A stretch of DNA of 64,000 nucleotides from Vibrio anguillarum (GTDB lineage Bacteria > Pseudomonadota > Gammaproteobacteria > Enterobacterales > Vibrionaceae), in contig NZ_JAHGUP010000040.1 in NCBI RefSeq assembly GCF_001989995.2, positions 41,822 to 105,821 on the forward strand, in the 5' to 3' direction. The notes beneath the pieces are model-generated. The model worked only from the letters and a program-made list of their open reading frames with translations. It was not told where the DNA came from and searched no databases. Shown here one piece after another: positions 26,575 to 34,440 of this stretch. Within the stretch, counting starts at the first letter, position 1, and every line of letters starts with the position of its first letter. Position numbers and translations under genes: made by a program.

Positions 26575-27750
26575 ATGAAGCTAAGTGAGAATCAAATGGA
26601 AAAAGTACATTTGAAAGTCATGTGCATAGATGATGATGTTTTTATGCTTAAAGCCATTGCTCGTTTGATCAGGCGTATTCGTCCAGAATGGGAAATTATA
26701 CTCGTTTCAGAGCCACTAGATTGGTTGTCAGAATGGAATAAGCATAATTGCCAACCGCCAGCCATTATCATTTCAGATTTACTCATGCCGCATAAATGTG
26801 GCGATGAGCTTTTAAAAGAGGTAAAGCAGTCTTACCCGCAAGTAGTGAGAGCTCTTTTAACTGGGAATACGCAGGAGAATTTGCCTCAAAAAGCGCATGC
26901 GTATTCCCACTTCGTTCTGCCTAAGCCATTCACACAAGAGGACTTTGAACGCTTATTTGAATGTACCGAACGTCTTTATCAAATGCCGTTTAACAGTGAG
27001 TGTCGAACTAAACTCGGAAGCTTGAAAGATCTTCCGGTGTTACCCAATTCGATACACCGTTTACAACAAACTATTGCCTCTCCTACTTGTGATCTTCAAT
27101 CGATAGCAGACACCATTAGCCATGAGCCTGTATTAGTTGCACGAGTGTTTCAAATTGCCAATTCTTCTTACTTGGGTTTTCGTCGAACCACAGATTCATT
27201 ATCGGAAGCTGTTGGACGTTTAGGCGCAACTTTAGTGGAGAGTATCGCCATATCGTTATTGAGCCATCACGCTAACAGCTTAGTTTCAAAAAAGGCTCAC
27301 CAAGATATTTCAGAACAGGCGCTGAGGGTGAGCTATATATCCCGTTTACTGGCTAAAAACTTGGGGTACTCCCTACAAGATAAAGATCGGGTGTTTGTCT
27401 CAAGCTTGCTTACCGCAATCGGAAAATTGATTTTGATGGAGGAAGGCGCTGATATCCATAATGTTGATTCTTTCTTGGAGCTTCAACAAGAATATGCTGA
27501 TTACTACATAGTAACGGCATATATGCTGATGATATGGGGATACGGTTCAGAGATTGGAGAGATCGTTCTTAATCAAAGTAAGAGTGATTTTTTTTCAGAT
27601 GACAAATCTGTTGTACTTGGCAGTATTGTGGGGCTTGCAAATCGTATAGAAGCATGTAAGGAAAATGAGAGCTACCAAACACTGATTGACGGTGTACCAA
27701 GTTCCATTGCAAGCGTATTAGTTGAGCTAAAACCCATATTTATTGAGTAA
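26575..27750 (+). CDS. Response regulator with HDOD output domain
   Basis: The 391-residue protein combines an N-terminal receiver (VMCIDDDVFML, acceptor in IIISDLLMPHKCGDE, Lys in LPKPFT) with an HDOD domain (about 145-350; LPVLPNSIHRLQQ, ISHEPVLVARVFQIANSS, LSEAVGRLGATLV). HDOD domains are non-catalytic relatives of HD domains common in bacterial signalling proteins. The start is either the ATG at 26575 or the one at 26596 (preceded by AAGTGAGA). Its place between an HPt and a CheY-like protein suggests it is one output of the same relay (inference). Confidence 0.9.
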   Translation: MKLSENQMEKVHLKVMCIDDDVFMLKAIARLIRRIRPEWEIILVSEPLDWLSEWNKHNCQPPAIIISDLLMPHKCGDELLKEVKQSYPQVVRALLTGNTQENLPQKAHAYSHFVLPKPFTQEDFERLFECTERLYQMPFNSECRTKLGSLKDLPVLPNSIHRLQQTIASPTCDLQSIADTISHEPVLVARVFQIANSSYLGFRRTTDSLSEAVGRLGATLVESIAISLLSHHANSLVSKKAHQDISEQALRVSYISRLLAKNLGYSLQDKDRVFVSSLLTAIGKLILMEEGADIHNVDSFLELQQEYADYYIVTAYMLMIWGYGSEIGEIVLNQSKSDFFSDDKSVVLGSIVGLANRIEACKENESYQTLIDGVPSSIASVLVELKPIFIE

Positions 27751-27786
27751 TTATATAATTACTTTTTTTGGTTAGAGGGAGCGAGC

Positions 27787-28152
27787 ATGGCAATTAAAAT
27801 TACAATAGCAGACGATTCAAAGATGTCGAGAAAAGCGGTAATGAGGGCGATTCCTGAAGAGTGGGATGTGGAAATCAACGAAGCCCAAAATGGCAAAGAA
27901 GCCCTAGTCAATTACCAAAATGGGTGCGCTGAAGTGATGTTTTTAGATTTGACCATGCCAGAAATGGATGGCTTCCAAGTCCTTGAATATTTGCATAGCA
28001 TTGATGCTAAAAGTATTGTCATTGTCATTAGTGCCGATATTCAACCTTTTGCTCAGCAGCGCGTAAGAGAACTCGGTGCAGTCACCTTTTTGCAAAAACC
28101 ACTTGACCCAGCACAGCTAAAACAAACATTGCACGAGGTAGGACTATTATGA
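27787..28152 (+). CDS. Single-domain CheY-like response regulator
   Basis: This 121-residue receiver has no output domain: ITIADDSKMSRKAVM, acceptor Asp in VMFLDLTMPEMDG, Thr/Ser switch in IVVISADIQ and Lys in FLQKPLD. It overlaps the downstream CheC-like gene by 4 bp (ATGA), so the two are probably translated together and work together. No flagellar-switch or chemotaxis kinase genes are nearby, so it is more likely a phosphate sink or relay component than a motor regulator. Confidence 0.93.
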   Translation: MAIKITIADDSKMSRKAVMRAIPEEWDVEINEAQNGKEALVNYQNGCAEVMFLDLTMPEMDGFQVLEYLHSIDAKSIVIVISADIQPFAQQRVRELGAVTFLQKPLDPAQLKQTLHEVGLL

Positions 28153-28730
28153 CAATGGCACTTTCAGAAGACCATAAAGACGCCCTGCAAGAATTTATGA
28201 ATATCTCAATGGGCAGAGCAGCAAATAAACTGGCTACCTTACTTAATTTACACGTCACTATATCTGTACCCAGTATTGGAGTGGCAACGGATGAGGATTT
28301 AGCGCAACTGCAATCTTATGAAACCGATTATTACTACACTCGGCAGTCTTTTTTTGGTGGCATGGATGGTGAGTTAGTGACCTTAATGAGCAGAAAAGGC
28401 TGTGAACAGATAGTGAGCGATCTAAAACAATCAACAGGTGATGCTCAAGATGTCGTGAGCCTAGAAGAGAGCATTTTAGATATCTCGAATATTTTATCTG
28501 GTGCAAGTCTAAAGGGTCTATGTCAGCAAATAGACATAAAAACTAAAATTCAGTCTCCAGTGCTGTTTTATCCGTCAACACAGCCGCTCCCCATTTCTCA
28601 GTGGAAGCTATCTTTAATTATGGAAATCTCTTTTTTAGTCGAAAAAGCGTCATTCTCTGCTAAAACCATCATCTGTTTTGCAGACAACGAATTAGATAAG
28701 GTACTCATTCACCTCGATGAGTTGATGTAG
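28149..28730 (+). CDS. CheC-like CheY-phosphate phosphatase
   Basis: The 193-residue protein shows the duplicated CheC/CheX/FliY phosphatase signature (D/S-x3-E-x2-N-x22-P). The first copy is complete: D11, E15, N18, P41. The second reads E107-x3-D111-x2-N114-x22-P137, with Asp in place of the catalytic Glu, so one active site should be fully functional. CheC proteins dephosphorylate CheY~P. Its start lies inside the stop of the CheY-like gene and it is followed by two histidine kinases, which suggests it terminates signalling in this relay rather than in chemotaxis. Confidence 0.85.
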   Translation: MTMALSEDHKDALQEFMNISMGRAANKLATLLNLHVTISVPSIGVATDEDLAQLQSYETDYYYTRQSFFGGMDGELVTLMSRKGCEQIVSDLKQSTGDAQDVVSLEESILDISNILSGASLKGLCQQIDIKTKIQSPVLFYPSTQPLPISQWKLSLIMEISFLVEKASFSAKTIICFADNELDKVLIHLDELM

Positions 28731-28739
28731 GAGTTTGGA

Positions 28740-30047
28740 ATGGGAAAAAGCCGCTTACTGCTTTCTGATCTGCTGGATCAACTCTCTTTTGCGTTGTGCA
28801 TAGTACGGCAGGATTACATTATCGTGAAAGCGAATGACTATTTCCAATCCCGAGTCATTTTTGATGGTGATGTGATGCAAGGAAAGAACATACTTGAACT
28901 ATTTCCCCATTCCGCAGACTACCTTAAACGAAAAATTGATACGGCATTGGTGATTGAAACTTCAAGCTTTAGTAGCTGGGAGCAAAAGCCTCATCTACTG
29001 CCCTTTAAAAGCTCCCGCCCTGTATCGGGCGAAGAAGATCAGATGTATCAAGATTTGGAGATCATCCCTATTCATAGTGAAGATGGGACCATCGAGCATG
29101 TTTGTATATGCGTCTATGATGTAACGATACAAGCTAGCCAGCAGCAGGAACTTAAACGCATTTCTTATCAATTAGAGCAAGAACATCAAGCGCAAAAAGT
29201 GTTGATTAAAAAACTCGAAGATGCTCAAGGACAACTACTGCAATCAGAGAAAATGGCCTCTATTGGGCAGCTTTCGGCAGGCATTGCTCATGAGATCAAT
29301 AATCCAGTGGGTTTTATCACATCCAATATTCAAACACTGAGTGACTATTTTCAAACGCTAGCCGCCGTTTTAGAAGGGATAAAACAACAGGTTTCACAAG
29401 CAAATAATACCGTTTTAGCGGCAAAGTGTGAGTCATTACTACAAGAGAAACAGATTGATTTTATTTTAGAAGATACGGCTGATTTGATTTCAGAATCACT
29501 AGAAGGTTCATCTCGAGTAATGGCCATTGTGAAAAATTTAAAAGAGTTTTCACACGTTGATGGTTCTGAATGGAGCTACGCAAATTTGGAAAACTGTATC
29601 GAATCAACGCTGAAAATCATCAATAACGAAATCAAATACAACATTACTTTAGAGAAAATATATCAAGAAAACGTGCCTGAAGTGTATTGCCAGCCAATGC
29701 AGATTAACCAAGTCCTTCTTAATATTCTTGTCAATGCAAGTCAGGCGATTGTCGGAGAAGGCACCATCACCATCTCATTAGCCAAGTTAAATGAGAAACA
29801 GGTTGAAATTCGCATTAAAGATACGGGAAGCGGTATTCCTGATGCGATTAAAGATCGCATCTTTGAACCCTTCTTTACCACCAAAGCGGTTGGGTCCGGC
29901 ACAGGATTAGGTTTATCAGTTTCGTACGGGATCATCAAAGGTCATAAAGGCACCATTGCAGTTCATAGCGAAGTTAATAAAGGTACTGAATTCATCATTA
30001 CGTTACCGATAGACGCAGTCGAATTGGCTACACTAGCAATAGAGTGA
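28740..30047 (+). CDS. Soluble PAS histidine kinase
   Basis: The 435-residue protein has no membrane segment. An N-terminal PAS-like domain (about 10-135, ending in a CICVYDVTIQ motif), a coiled coil (about 140-175), HisKA-type dimerisation with His184 (AGIAHEINNPVGF) and HATPase_c with KDTGSGIP and GSGTGLGLSVSYG follow. The HEINNP form of the H-box is common in soluble kinases that phosphorylate separate receivers. A cytosolic signal such as redox, NO or a metabolite is likely but cannot be read from the sequence. The start is 9 bp after the CheC-like stop. Confidence 0.92.
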   Translation: MGKSRLLLSDLLDQLSFALCIVRQDYIIVKANDYFQSRVIFDGDVMQGKNILELFPHSADYLKRKIDTALVIETSSFSSWEQKPHLLPFKSSRPVSGEEDQMYQDLEIIPIHSEDGTIEHVCICVYDVTIQASQQQELKRISYQLEQEHQAQKVLIKKLEDAQGQLLQSEKMASIGQLSAGIAHEINNPVGFITSNIQTLSDYFQTLAAVLEGIKQQVSQANNTVLAAKCESLLQEKQIDFILEDTADLISESLEGSSRVMAIVKNLKEFSHVDGSEWSYANLENCIESTLKIINNEIKYNITLEKIYQENVPEVYCQPMQINQVLLNILVNASQAIVGEGTITISLAKLNEKQVEIRIKDTGSGIPDAIKDRIFEPFFTTKAVGSGTGLGLSVSYGIIKGHKGTIAVHSEVNKGTEFIITLPIDAVELATLAIE

Positions 30048-30073
30048 AAATGATCGTTATCTGATTAGGGAGT

Positions 30074-31405
30074 ATGCATGTGAGTAAAACCCAGCAACAG
30101 GAAGAGAATAGACGCTTTCAAGAAGAACACAGCTTGGACTCAACATTTCACTACGTCGTACTTTCTTTGCTAGGAGTTATGTTTTCAAATCAATCACAAG
30201 AAGACAAGTTAGATCAGTTTATTACTCATGTTCAGCCTTTATTCCCTAATACACATATCGTGCTATTTTCTTACAATTCTGAGCAGAGGCTCAAGATACT
30301 GCGTTCTAGTTTTCCAATCACCGATGCAATGAAGTTAGGCACATACCCAACCTTAGCCGATACGGAGTTTAGTTACTTTCCTGATTTAGCCAATGATACG
30401 GGGAAATTCTCAGACTACCACAATGACTTTCCTGCTTGGAAAAGTGGCGTTACCTTTTCCGTCTCCTCACTGACGCGGCGCTATAGCCTGTTTCTTGCGC
30501 GAACAACGCTGAATGCTTTTGACTTAAGTGAATTAGAAAAAATCCAAGAAGGCATGTTACTGGTTGAGATGGCCTTAAAATTACTGTCGTCTATGCGGGA
30601 GAGTAGTAGTGATCTTCAACGAAATGAGCAAGATGCAAAAAGGGTTTCTTTAGGTAAATTGGCCGCCGGTGTTGCGCATGAAATCAATAATCCACTCGGC
30701 TTTGTGATGAGTAATTTCAACACGTTAAGTTCCTATCTTGCCCAAGTGAAGGCACACCCAGAGATCCAGCAGATCAACGACCGTCAGTTGGCAGAAATAC
30801 TTGATGATAGCGAGTCTATCATTGTGGAAAGTTTAGAGGGGCTTTCGCGTATTAAAAACATTGTAGCGAGCTTGAATGTGTATTATCACGAGTCCAAATT
30901 ATCAGTTGGAATGGTCGATTTAAGAGACGTGGTTAGCTCTGCGACTAATATGGTGTTGGGTGAAATGAAGCTGAAAGCACGCTTAAATTATGAACCTCCT
31001 CAAATACCATTTTATGTTCTAGGGCAAACCCATAAGCTCCAACAAGTACTGATTAATTTGTTAGTCAATGCGTTACAGTCATTCTCTCATACTGATGGTG
31101 AAGTCACTGTCGCCTTGTATATGGAAAACAGCTTATTAATCGAGAATAAATCTAGTGTCTGTCTATCGGTATGCGATAACGGTAAAGGCATTTGTCCGGA
31201 AGATTTAGTGTACGTTTTTGATCCTTTTTTTACCACCAAGCGTATCGGTGATGGCACAGGACTTGGATTATCTGTTGCGAAAGAAATCATAGAAGAGCAC
31301 CTCGGGAAAATTGAAATTCAGTCGACGATAGGTCAAGGAACCTGCGTCTATATTCGTTTACCGCTTTATGTTGCACCTCATCATTCGATGAAAGGATTGG
31401 GGTAA
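30074..31405 (+). CDS. Soluble histidine kinase with GAF-like sensor region
   Basis: The 443-residue protein has an N-terminal region (about 25-165) with a GAF-like alternation of strands and helices but no recognisable cofactor motif. HisKA with His202 (AGVAHEINNPLGF) and HATPase_c with CDNGKGICPEDL and GDGTGLGLSVAKE follow. It closely parallels the preceding kinase in its catalytic half, which suggests an old duplication with different sensors. AGGGAG precedes the ATG, and the next gene starts 4 bp after the stop. Confidence 0.9.
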   Translation: MHVSKTQQQEENRRFQEEHSLDSTFHYVVLSLLGVMFSNQSQEDKLDQFITHVQPLFPNTHIVLFSYNSEQRLKILRSSFPITDAMKLGTYPTLADTEFSYFPDLANDTGKFSDYHNDFPAWKSGVTFSVSSLTRRYSLFLARTTLNAFDLSELEKIQEGMLLVEMALKLLSSMRESSSDLQRNEQDAKRVSLGKLAAGVAHEINNPLGFVMSNFNTLSSYLAQVKAHPEIQQINDRQLAEILDDSESIIVESLEGLSRIKNIVASLNVYYHESKLSVGMVDLRDVVSSATNMVLGEMKLKARLNYEPPQIPFYVLGQTHKLQQVLINLLVNALQSFSHTDGEVTVALYMENSLLIENKSSVCLSVCDNGKGICPEDLVYVFDPFFTTKRIGDGTGLGLSVAKEIIEEHLGKIEIQSTIGQGTCVYIRLPLYVAPHHSMKGLG

Positions 31406-31409
31406 TTGT

Positions 31410-33068
31410 ATGTTTCGATATAAAGAAATTCTGCTTGTAGATGATGAGCCAGCGGTACTTAAAGCTTTAACTCGTGAATTCAAACCGCATTTTTCTGTGG
31501 TTCATTGTGCGAGTAGCGGCCTTGAGGCTCTGACTATTTTAGAGCGGCACCCTATCGAAATTGTGATTTCTGATTATCGAATGCCTAATATGGATGGGAC
31601 AGAGCTGGTCGTCAATATTCGCAATAAGTATCCTCATGTTGTAACCATTATTCTATCTGGTCAAGCTGACATCAAAGGTTTGTCTCGTGCTTTGAACGAA
31701 GGGAAATTGCATCGTTTTCTCCAAAAACCATGGGATAGAGAGGAGCTGATTGAAACCATACGTTTGAGTTTATTGGAGCGTGAAGCATTGCTAGGTAGTG
31801 ATGTGCTGACGAACTTAAAAAACCGGCGTACGTTAGATGAACAGATTATCGAATTGAAAAAACATGGTGACTCCTCATACGCTTTGGTCATGGTGAATAT
31901 TGCTAATTTAGACGAAATTAACCATCAATACGGCGGAGCGCTTGGTAATCAATTTATTAAAACGCTGGCGTGGCATCTGAGTGATGGTAATACAGAGCCG
32001 GAAACCATATATCGCTACAAAGATAAGCTGTTTATGTGCATTCCATACAGCCCCAAAGGTTATCAAGTTGTGATGCGCCTATGTTCGCGGCTCTCTCAGC
32101 CTGTTGAAGTCGACACACATCTTATTAAAACCAGATACACGGTTTTGCTCTGTGATGTTAAATCGTTGCATCAAGTCGATGATATATCTATTGCTGACCT
32201 TAATGAACGCTCGCGAGTGCGTTTGCATCATCAACTGCCGATTTACTGGCTCGATAATGATCCTCAATCCCGAGAGTTATTGGCGCTATTTTCTGTATTA
32301 AACGATATCGATAGACGCTATTTCTGCGCGTTTTATCAGCCGCAACTATCGACGGTAACTGGTGATGTTTGTGGATTTGAAGCATTAGCTAGGCGCAAAA
32401 CAGTTGAGAATGAGTGGCAATATCCAGCCAGTTTCTTACCCATAATTGAGCAGTATGGTTTAACTAAAGTGTTGACCGAAAAAATATTGGAAGACGTACT
32501 GATGTTCATCAAACAACATCAGAAACTAATTAAAGATCGAAATATCAGTGTTAATGTGCCTGGGAACATGTTGATAAATGGGCAATTTTACGAATTATTG
32601 ACTAAGCTAACTACAAAGCTCAGTTGCGGTTTGAATAACTTGTCAATAGAGATAACGGAGCATGACTTTATTGAGGATTTTATTCAGGCGAAACAAGAAC
32701 TCAGTAAACTGAAAGGGTTGGGATTGAGCTGTGCACTGGATGATTTTGGAACTGGATATGCGGGCTATGAATATCTGTGCGAAATGCCTTTCGATGTACT
32801 TAAAATTGATGGACGATTTGTTCAAGCAATTGGCAAATCAGCGTCCAATGAAGTTATTCTGAGGGCAATGATAGACAGTGCTGAATCACTTGAAATGGGA
32901 GTGATCGCCGAATGGGTTGATACTCAGGAGCAAGCGGATAAATTGAAAACCTTGGGCTGTTCCATTATCCAGGGGCATTTGGTGAGTCAGGCATTATCAT
33001 CAGACGACGTGGTCAGTTATTTGTCTAGAATGGAGGAGGAACGATGGAAAATGTCGCACAAAAAATAG
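31410..33068 (+). CDS. Response regulator with degenerate GGDEF and intact-looking EAL phosphodiesterase domain
   Basis: The 552-residue protein is REC (about 1-125; LLVDDEPAVL, acceptor in VISDYRMPNMDG, QKPWDREEL) - GGDEF-like (about 128-290) - EAL (about 300-550). The GGDEF site reads Y203-K-D-K-L-F, so it cannot make c-di-GMP. The EAL domain keeps E324-A-L, the Asn in NVPGN, the Glu in EITEHD, DDFGTGY and LKIDG, and has AEWVDT where AEGVET is usual, with the first Glu kept. Phosphodiesterase activity is therefore likely, controlled by receiver phosphorylation. It overlaps the next gene by 25 bp. The pair resembles HnoB-HnoD of the Shewanella NO network (inference). Confidence 0.92.
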   Translation: MFRYKEILLVDDEPAVLKALTREFKPHFSVVHCASSGLEALTILERHPIEIVISDYRMPNMDGTELVVNIRNKYPHVVTIILSGQADIKGLSRALNEGKLHRFLQKPWDREELIETIRLSLLEREALLGSDVLTNLKNRRTLDEQIIELKKHGDSSYALVMVNIANLDEINHQYGGALGNQFIKTLAWHLSDGNTEPETIYRYKDKLFMCIPYSPKGYQVVMRLCSRLSQPVEVDTHLIKTRYTVLLCDVKSLHQVDDISIADLNERSRVRLHHQLPIYWLDNDPQSRELLALFSVLNDIDRRYFCAFYQPQLSTVTGDVCGFEALARRKTVENEWQYPASFLPIIEQYGLTKVLTEKILEDVLMFIKQHQKLIKDRNISVNVPGNMLINGQFYELLTKLTTKLSCGLNNLSIEITEHDFIEDFIQAKQELSKLKGLGLSCALDDFGTGYAGYEYLCEMPFDVLKIDGRFVQAIGKSASNEVILRAMIDSAESLEMGVIAEWVDTQEQADKLKTLGCSIIQGHLVSQALSSDDVVSYLSRMEEERWKMSHKK

Positions 33069-34399
33069 CGATTGGTGGTGATAGACTTAGCCTTCTGCTG
33101 CTAGATGATGAGAGCGAAATTCTAAAATCACTAACGAGGGTTTTGCGTACAGATTATGACATAGTTTCTTTTAATAGCGGAAAGGAAGCCTTGGAATATT
33201 TAGAGCAACATGAGGTCTCTATTATTATCTCTGATATGCGGATGCCAGAGATGGATGGTGCCGATTTTCTCGCAAAATCAAAAGAATTATATCCTGAGAC
33301 GATTCGTATCCTGCTTACTGGATATAGTGATATTCAGTCAACCGTCAGGGCAGTAAATTCCGGCGGAATTCATACCTATATTGGCAAACCATGGGATAAC
33401 GAAAACCTAAAATTGATCGTTTCAAAAGCAGCGGAGTTTTATCGTCTGACAAAAGAGCGAGAACATTTGGCTATCGAGTTAGAAAAACGCAATAGCGAGC
33501 TCGAAGTGGTGAATCTAGCCTTGGAAGACAATAATCGTAAGCTGGCTGAATTTAATCAAGATTTAGAGCAGAAGGTAAAAGAGAGAACGTTAGAGCTGCA
33601 ATCATCTAATAAAAAGTTAGAACATTTATTGATAAGTCGTAACAAGACGTTTAAAGACATATTGGGTATGGTTACTGCGATCATTCAATATCGAACGGGA
33701 CACCCAGCCGATCACGCAGAGCGTATTGCTAACCAAGCGAAGGTAGTAGCGCAGCGGTTAAAACTACCTGAAAGCCAAGTGAGTCATGTCTATTTGTGTG
33801 GTTTGATGCACCAAATAGGATTAATCGGCGCGAAAGATAAAGAACTTGAAAAGTTGATTGTTGATCCAGAAACCTCAATTCCTCAGAGTCCTAATGCCAA
33901 TTCTGTATTAGGTGCCGAGATTTTAGGCCGAATTAAGCGCTTTGAACCACTAGTTGAGATCATTCGCCACCAAGATGAGTTGTATGACGGTACTGGTAAG
34001 CCAGGCCATTTACATGGTGAAGAAATACCTTTGTGTTCACGTATTATTAAAGTGGTTAAAGATTATGACTACTATATTGCATCACCAAATAATCCACGTC
34101 GTATGCATACCAAAAGTGCGCAGAGTTATATAAAAGAGCAGGCTGGAACCTTATATGACCCCACAGTCGTGGATGCTTTTTTAATGGTAGTAACTTCGTT
34201 AAAACACTTGGAGGATGGCCTAGAATTGTGCATTGGTTTGAGTGAAGTGAAACCGGGTATGAAAATTAAGCGTGATTTGTACTTACCCAATGGAAACTTA
34301 ATGTTGACCGCTGGCAATCAAATTAACTCAGCTTTGTTGGCGAAATTAAAAGAGCTTGAAGAACAGACTAATATGCCAATCGCGGTTTACATCGGTTAA
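33044..34399 (+). CDS. Response regulator with degenerate HD-GYP domain
   Basis: The 451-residue protein has a receiver (LLLLDDESEILK, acceptor in IIISDMRMPEMDG, GKPWDNENL), a long coiled coil (about 140-205) and an HD-GYP-type domain (about 210-380) with a C-terminal extension. The catalytic metal motif HD is H256-Q257 and the GYP motif is G318-K319-P320, so c-di-GMP hydrolysis is not expected. Such inactive HD-GYP regulators can act as allosteric partners of EAL enzymes, as HnoD does for HnoB. A very strong GGAGGAGGAACG ribosome binding site lies inside the end of the EAL gene, which suggests this protein is made in excess of its partner. Confidence 0.92.
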   Translation: MENVAQKIAIGGDRLSLLLLDDESEILKSLTRVLRTDYDIVSFNSGKEALEYLEQHEVSIIISDMRMPEMDGADFLAKSKELYPETIRILLTGYSDIQSTVRAVNSGGIHTYIGKPWDNENLKLIVSKAAEFYRLTKEREHLAIELEKRNSELEVVNLALEDNNRKLAEFNQDLEQKVKERTLELQSSNKKLEHLLISRNKTFKDILGMVTAIIQYRTGHPADHAERIANQAKVVAQRLKLPESQVSHVYLCGLMHQIGLIGAKDKELEKLIVDPETSIPQSPNANSVLGAEILGRIKRFEPLVEIIRHQDELYDGTGKPGHLHGEEIPLCSRIIKVVKDYDYYIASPNNPRRMHTKSAQSYIKEQAGTLYDPTVVDAFLMVVTSLKHLEDGLELCIGLSEVKPGMKIKRDLYLPNGNLMLTAGNQINSALLAKLKELEEQTNMPIAVYIG

Positions 34400-34401
34400 C
34401 T

Positions 34402-34429
34402 TAAAAAGAGTGCCGCATCAGCAGCACTC
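34402..34429 (-). terminator. Terminator for the CoA-disulfide reductase gene
   Basis: The stem GAGTGC / GCACTC (34408-34413 and 34424-34429), with a partly paired 10-nt top, is followed on the minus strand by TTTTTAAG. It lies between two convergent genes; the plus side has only a weak T-run. Confidence 0.6.
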
Positions 34430-34440
34430 AATTGAATCTT

